Assembly: GCA_041855385.1 (NCBI GenBank)
Contig: JBHAEC010000106.1
Span: 1-64,000 of the forward strand
Direction: 5' to 3'
Length of the DNA stretch: 64,000 nt
From: JBHAEC01 sp041855385
Lineage (GTDB): Bacteria > Bacillota > Negativicutes > Veillonellales > Veillonellaceae
In this document: one piece after another, positions 60,343 through 64,000 of the stretch
Layout of the letters: every line of letters starts with the position of its first letter
Numbering within the stretch: the stretch's first letter is position 1
Translations under genes and position numbers: made by a program
The notes under the pieces: model-generated
The model's input: only the letters and a program-made list of their open reading frames with translations
Databases searched by the model: none
Told to the model about the DNA's origin: nothing

Positions 60343-62109
60343 ATGAATATCCTTTTAGTAGTTGGGCTGGGGACTATCATTCTTATTGCCGCATATGTAA
60401 CATATGGTAAATTCCTGGCTAAGCAAGTATTTAACCTGGACAATACCAATAAAACTCCGGCAGTTGAGATGGAAGACGGTGTGGATTTCGATCCGACGGA
60501 TGCAAAATTCTTATCCGGTCAGCACTTCTCGGCGATTGCAGCGGCAGGACCCGTTACGGGGCCGGTTATCGCAGGATTGACCTTTGGGTGGCTTCCAACA
60601 TTCATCTGGATTATTATTGGTAGTATTTTTATTGGTGGTGTTCATGATTTGGGTTCATTGGTTGCCTCTATCCGTAACAAAGCTTGCGGTATAGCGGAAA
60701 CCATGAGACGGTATGTGTCGAAGCGTGTTTGGCTCTTATTCAACATATTTATTTTCTTCACACTTGTCATGGTTATTGTAGCATTCACTGATATTACAAC
60801 GGCGGCATTTGTAAGCACCATTGATTTGGAAAACGGTGAAAAGGTTGGTGGCGGAGCTATTGCCACATCATCCATTCTTTATCTTGTGCTTCCTGTAATT
60901 ATGGGTTTCTTACTGCGATTTACAAAGATTAGTTTGGGTTTAGCGACAGCAATTTTCTTGCCTCTTGTAGCTTGGTCTATTTGGGTTGGCCCTTATATGC
61001 CTTTTGATTTGCAGGCAGTTCTTGGTTTGGAAACGCCACAGGCAGCTCAAAAAGTTTGGAACTTTATTATCATTGCATACTGTTTTATTGCCGGAATTAT
61101 TCCGGTTTGGGCATTATTACAGCCCCGTGGTCATTTAGGCGGATATTTCCTTTATATTTCTATTTTTGTTGCCTTCATTGGCATTGTTTTCGGTGGTTTT
61201 ACTACTCAATATCCGGCGTTGACTAAAGGTTTCGGCAGTGAAGAGTTTTGGTTCCCTATGTTCCCTATTCTGTTTATTACGGTAGCTTGTGGTGCCTGTT
61301 CCGGATTCCATAGCTTGGTAAGCTCAGGGACTACTTCCAAGCAGTTGTTGAGAGAAACAGATGCAAAACCTGTTGCTTACGGTATGATGCTTGCAGAAGC
61401 GGTAGTTGCACTAATTGCGCTTTCCACAGTTATGATGTTGGCAAAAGGAGATCCTATTTTAAGCAAATCTCCAAACTTTATTTATGCGTCCGGTCTGGGG
61501 TCCTTTATGGAGCTTATCGGGGTAAGTAAAGCATTGGGTATTTCCTTCGGATTGATGGCATTTACCACTTTTGTGTATGATACTCTTGATGTATGTACTC
61601 GTTTGGGGCGCTTCATCATTCAAGAATTAACCGGGTGGACAGGTAGATTCGGTCGTGTTGCAGCTACATTGGTTGTAGGTGGATTCCCATTACTTCTGAT
61701 GTCTATCAGTTTAACCGATCCGGCAGGTAAACCTGTTGCAGCGTGGAGCTTATTCTGGAAAACATTTGGATCATCTAATCAGTTATTAGCAGCGTTGGCT
61801 CTGGTTGGTATTACTGTTTGGCTTCAAAGAACAGCTAAGAATCCAAAAGCGTGGTTGTACTCTTTTATTCCGGCAGTTCTGATGTTTATTATGAGTGTTT
61901 GGGCATTAGTTAATACTTTTATTTCTTATACTTTCAAAAAAGGCGTTTTCGTAATGCCGGAAGGTACAAATTTAATTGTTCCTGCTTTGTCCTTGATTTA
62001 TATTTTCTTGGCGGTGTGGGTAGTTATTGAATGCGTACCGGCTATAATTGAAAATGCAAAGAAGCCACAGCAGGGAATTTCCGGTGGAGTTCCGACTGAG
62101 GCATCCTAG
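60343..62109 (+). CDS. cstA: CstA family peptide/pyruvate transporter
   Basis: 588 residues from ATG 60343 (site GGGAGG); the ORF-long start at 60295 lacks one. About 16 membrane helices. Signatures: AAYVTYGKFLAKQVFNLDN, then KFLSGQHFSAIAAAGPVTGP and IFIGGVHDLGSLVASIRNKA near the start, and GACSGFHSLVSSGTTSKQL in the middle. CstA proteins import peptides in carbon starvation, and relatives take up pyruvate. For an anaerobe living on organic acids or amino acids either is plausible. Monocistronic. Confidence 0.95.
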   Translation: MNILLVVGLGTIILIAAYVTYGKFLAKQVFNLDNTNKTPAVEMEDGVDFDPTDAKFLSGQHFSAIAAAGPVTGPVIAGLTFGWLPTFIWIIIGSIFIGGVHDLGSLVASIRNKACGIAETMRRYVSKRVWLLFNIFIFFTLVMVIVAFTDITTAAFVSTIDLENGEKVGGGAIATSSILYLVLPVIMGFLLRFTKISLGLATAIFLPLVAWSIWVGPYMPFDLQAVLGLETPQAAQKVWNFIIIAYCFIAGIIPVWALLQPRGHLGGYFLYISIFVAFIGIVFGGFTTQYPALTKGFGSEEFWFPMFPILFITVACGACSGFHSLVSSGTTSKQLLRETDAKPVAYGMMLAEAVVALIALSTVMMLAKGDPILSKSPNFIYASGLGSFMELIGVSKALGISFGLMAFTTFVYDTLDVCTRLGRFIIQELTGWTGRFGRVAATLVVGGFPLLLMSISLTDPAGKPVAAWSLFWKTFGSSNQLLAALALVGITVWLQRTAKNPKAWLYSFIPAVLMFIMSVWALVNTFISYTFKKGVFVMPEGTNLIVPALSLIYIFLAVWVVIECVPAIIENAKKPQQGISGGVPTEAS

Positions 62110-62120
62110 TAGTAAATAGG

Positions 62121-62161
62121 AAAAAAATCCCCCTAAGGTGAATTCTTAGGGGGATTTTTTT
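62121..62161 (+). terminator. Terminator after cstA
   Basis: AAAAAAATCCCCCTAAG pairs with CTTAGGGGGATTTTTTT around a 7-nt loop. Confidence 0.92.
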
Positions 62162-62423
62162 GTTCTTCTTTTAGTGGAGGAAGGATTGAAAACAAATTAT
62201 TATGTTTTTTATTTCTCTTTTATCAAAAAAAATAAATTGCATACTGGATAAGGGACAAAAAATGTGATAGCATTGGTACATACACTATGATTCTTTATGT
62301 ATTTTCCATTTCTCTATTTCATATATAAAGGATTGTAGTATTTCTTTTTATCTGCTAAATTTTATAAAATTTTAATTTAAAAAATTAAGGTTTACATTTG
62401 AGAGGAAGATGGGGGAGTTAAAC
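62162..62423. other. A+T-rich gap before licD
   Basis: Very A+T-rich, with no frame or clear RNA. It must contain the promoter of the licD-tagD pair. Confidence 0.5.
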
Positions 62424-63263
62424 ATGGGGGATCATAACCGGGAAATAGGGGAAAGGGATAAAACACTTCGGGAAGCGCAGCTAATCATGCTGAATATACT
62501 ATCAGTAATACATGAAATTTGTGTTAAAAACCATATTACATATTGGCTTGAAGCAGGGACATTATTGGGGGCGATAAGGCATGGAGGATTTATTCCTTGG
62601 GATGATGATGTAGATATCGGGATGCCTTGGGAAGATTATGAGCGATTTATTAAAATTGCACAAAAGGAACTGCCGAGAGATTTGTTTTTGCAGACAACGG
62701 TGACAGATCCGAAGTATAAAAGGCCCATTACAAAAATAAGGGATCTAAATACAATATATGTCGAGTTTGATGAAGAGGAAAATATGGGATATTGCCAAGG
62801 CGTTTTTGTCGATATTTTCCCTTTTTATCACTATAAATACAGATGGTTTCTAAATTGGATGCAGTGGGCCCAGGTTTTTCGAGGGAAAAGAGGCAAGTAT
62901 AAAAGAGGGAGTGCTAAGAGAATATTGGTAACACTATATGTTAATGTACTCATGTATATGCCTATAAAAATTTCCGGATTGATAAGAAAGTACTTTATGC
63001 GGCATAAGGATTATTTTTTAAACCCTGAATACGAGTTCTATACGCATGCTATCGGACATGCGAATCTTCATAATACAAGAAAGAAGGATATTCTACCTGT
63101 AATTTTTGCAGAAAATATTTTTGAGGGGCGTAGTTTTTTTATACCAAAGAACAGTGACAAGTATTTACGAGATTTTTATGGAGACGATTATATGACCATC
63201 CCTCCAAAAGAAAAGCAAAGGATTCACGCAAAGTACATCTATGTGAAAGGGTGTGTGAATTAG
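62424..63263 (+). CDS. LicD family phosphotransferase
   Basis: 279 residues from ATG 62424, which has GGGGGAG 6 nt upstream (ATG 62409 has no space for a site). The LicD core: YWLEAGTLLGAIRHGG, then FIPWDDDVDIGMPWEDYERF with the acidic metal-binding triad of the nucleotidyltransferase fold, and later FVDIFPFYHYKYR. LicD proteins move phosphocholine or similar groups from CDP-linked donors to surface sugars. The cytidylyltransferase gene behind it fits as the donor-maker. Confidence 0.9.
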   Translation: MGDHNREIGERDKTLREAQLIMLNILSVIHEICVKNHITYWLEAGTLLGAIRHGGFIPWDDDVDIGMPWEDYERFIKIAQKELPRDLFLQTTVTDPKYKRPITKIRDLNTIYVEFDEEENMGYCQGVFVDIFPFYHYKYRWFLNWMQWAQVFRGKRGKYKRGSAKRILVTLYVNVLMYMPIKISGLIRKYFMRHKDYFLNPEYEFYTHAIGHANLHNTRKKDILPVIFAENIFEGRSFFIPKNSDKYLRDFYGDDYMTIPPKEKQRIHAKYIYVKGCVN

Positions 63264-63339
63264 AAACAGAGAGTGGAGATGAAGAGAAGAATTTTGAGTA
63301 TGTAGAACGGTAGTAGAGTAGAAGATTGGGGGATTTTGT

Positions 63340-63774
63340 ATGATTAAGGGATATACCTACGGCACATTTGATTTGCTTCATGTGGGGCATCTGAACTTTC
63401 TTGCCGGAGCCAAGGGAATGTGTGATAAACTGGTGGTTGGTATTAAAACAGATGAATTGGCACGCCGGGACGGAAAGGAACCCATACTTTCTCTGGAGGA
63501 TAGGGTGCAAATCATGCGTTCTGTTTGTTATGCCGATACAGTGATTATTCAGTATGAGAGCACAGCGGTAGAGGTGTGTCGCCGAATCGGTGCTGAAATA
63601 TTGTTTGTTGGTGATGATTGGTATGGGTCTGACAAATGGAATGGATTTGAAAAGGAGGCAAAAAAATACGGCATTAAAATCGTTTATATTCCTTATACGA
63701 GAGGAATGTCTTCGACCAGGCTGAAACGACTGATTGTAGAAGCTTGTAGGGGAAAACGAGAAGAAAAAGCATAA
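63340..63774 (+). CDS. Glycerol-3-phosphate cytidylyltransferase-like protein (TagD family)
   Basis: 144 residues. Nucleotidyltransferase signatures: GYTYGTFDLLHVGHLNFL with the HxGH motif, and near the end PYTRGMSSTRLKRL, the RxxSSTxL-type motif that binds CTP phosphates. TagD makes CDP-glycerol; relatives make CDP-choline or CDP-ethanolamine from other phosphates. The sugar or alcohol used here is not decidable. It lies 76 bp behind licD on the same strand and is followed by a terminator. Confidence 0.88.
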   Translation: MIKGYTYGTFDLLHVGHLNFLAGAKGMCDKLVVGIKTDELARRDGKEPILSLEDRVQIMRSVCYADTVIIQYESTAVEVCRRIGAEILFVGDDWYGSDKWNGFEKEAKKYGIKIVYIPYTRGMSSTRLKRLIVEACRGKREEKA

Positions 63775-63782
63775 AAACGTTC

Positions 63783-63820
63783 TATCCCGGTGATTTTTGA
63801 GCAGTCACCGGGATTTTATT
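63783..63820 (+). terminator. Terminator after the TagD-like gene
   Basis: TCCCGGTGA pairs with TCACCGGGA, followed by TTTTATT. Confidence 0.85.
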
Positions 63821-63957
63821 GAGGAAGGGAAATTACATCGATATGTTTAATATAAATAGTATAAGTGTAAAATGCTTAAATATAATGAATATTGAAAGCA
63901 ATGAATAAGACAAAATTATAATGAAATAGTGTCGGTTCCGGGAGGAGGTGCAGGATT

Positions 63958-64000
63958 ATGCTAAAAGGCGATGCAAAGAAAAGGAAAATAGCAAAACAAG
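63958..64000 (+). CDS. Start of a further gene, cut by the window end
   Basis: ATG 63958 follows a good site (GGAGGAGG, 9-10 nt upstream). Only 14 codons are visible (MLKGDAKKRKIAKQ), very basic. The product cannot be named. Confidence 0.5.
   Translation, partial: MLKGDAKKRKIAKQ

Noticed and set aside
1..64000. CRISPR arrays, insertion sequences, prophage, toxin-antitoxin pairs
   Set aside because: No regularly spaced repeats, transposase or phage structural genes were seen in any part of the window.

Overview
The window comes from a low to moderate G+C bacterium of the Negativicutes (Veillonellaceae-like), the Firmicutes lineage that kept an outer membrane. The housekeeping genes and their order are Firmicutes-like (ftsK, rimO, cinA/pncC, recA, recX; dnaG, rpoD; SpoVB-type flippase; ABC-F; AgcS; YczE). 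The window also encodes true outer-membrane proteins: a TonB-dependent receptor, a YadA-type trimeric autotransporter and a gram-negative-style type IV pilus with PilM, PilN and PilO. Anaerobic metabolism is shown by a monomeric [FeFe] hydrogenase and an iron alcohol dehydrogenase. The genus cannot be fixed from sequence alone.

Layout. 0-7.6 kb: a co-directional block ending in recA-recX and a strong terminator. 7.7-8.4 kb: a sigma-70 promoter, a cobalamin riboswitch and about 390 nt of hairpin-rich sequence without a convincing protein gene. 8.5-19.3 kb: tRNA-Leu, then mfd, a flippase, mazG (frameshifted near its end), HU, a diacylglycerol glycosyltransferase-like gene, a small acidic protein and an ABC-F ATPase. 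19.4-25.7 kb: hydrogenase, a 55-residue basic protein, alcohol dehydrogenase, an alpha/beta-hydrolase remnant, a ThrE-type exporter and a secreted phosphoesterase. 25.8-34.3 kb: TonB receptor, tRNA-Arg, dnaG-rpoD, tRNA-Met and the autotransporter. 34.3-38.8 kb: MATE pump, TerC protein, rhodanese lipoprotein and rlmD.

38.7-42.95 kb is the most notable region: an A+T-rich insert at the 3' end of rlmD. A 16-bp direct repeat with one mismatch flanks it, and the displaced last codons of rlmD lie on its far side. The insert carries a decayed rlmD-type tail and one 1244-residue protein that joins a restriction-endonuclease-like domain, a STAND NTPase and a long helical C-terminus, the plan of antiphage STAND proteins. 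43-50.5 kb holds transporters (SMR pump behind a transcription attenuator, NCS2 purine permease, AgcS, YczE), purC, a secreted cupin and a macrodomain protein. 50.8-60.1 kb is an Mrp-type ATPase followed by a compact twelve-gene type IV pilus operon (pilB, pilT, pilC, major pilin, prepilin peptidase, four minor pilins, pilM, pilN, pilO) with no secretin gene. 60.3-64 kb: cstA, a LicD-type gene, a TagD-like cytidylyltransferase and a gene running off the end.

No insertion sequence, prophage, CRISPR array or rRNA operon was seen. Start codons were chosen from visible ribosome binding sites and differ in several places from the longest open frame.
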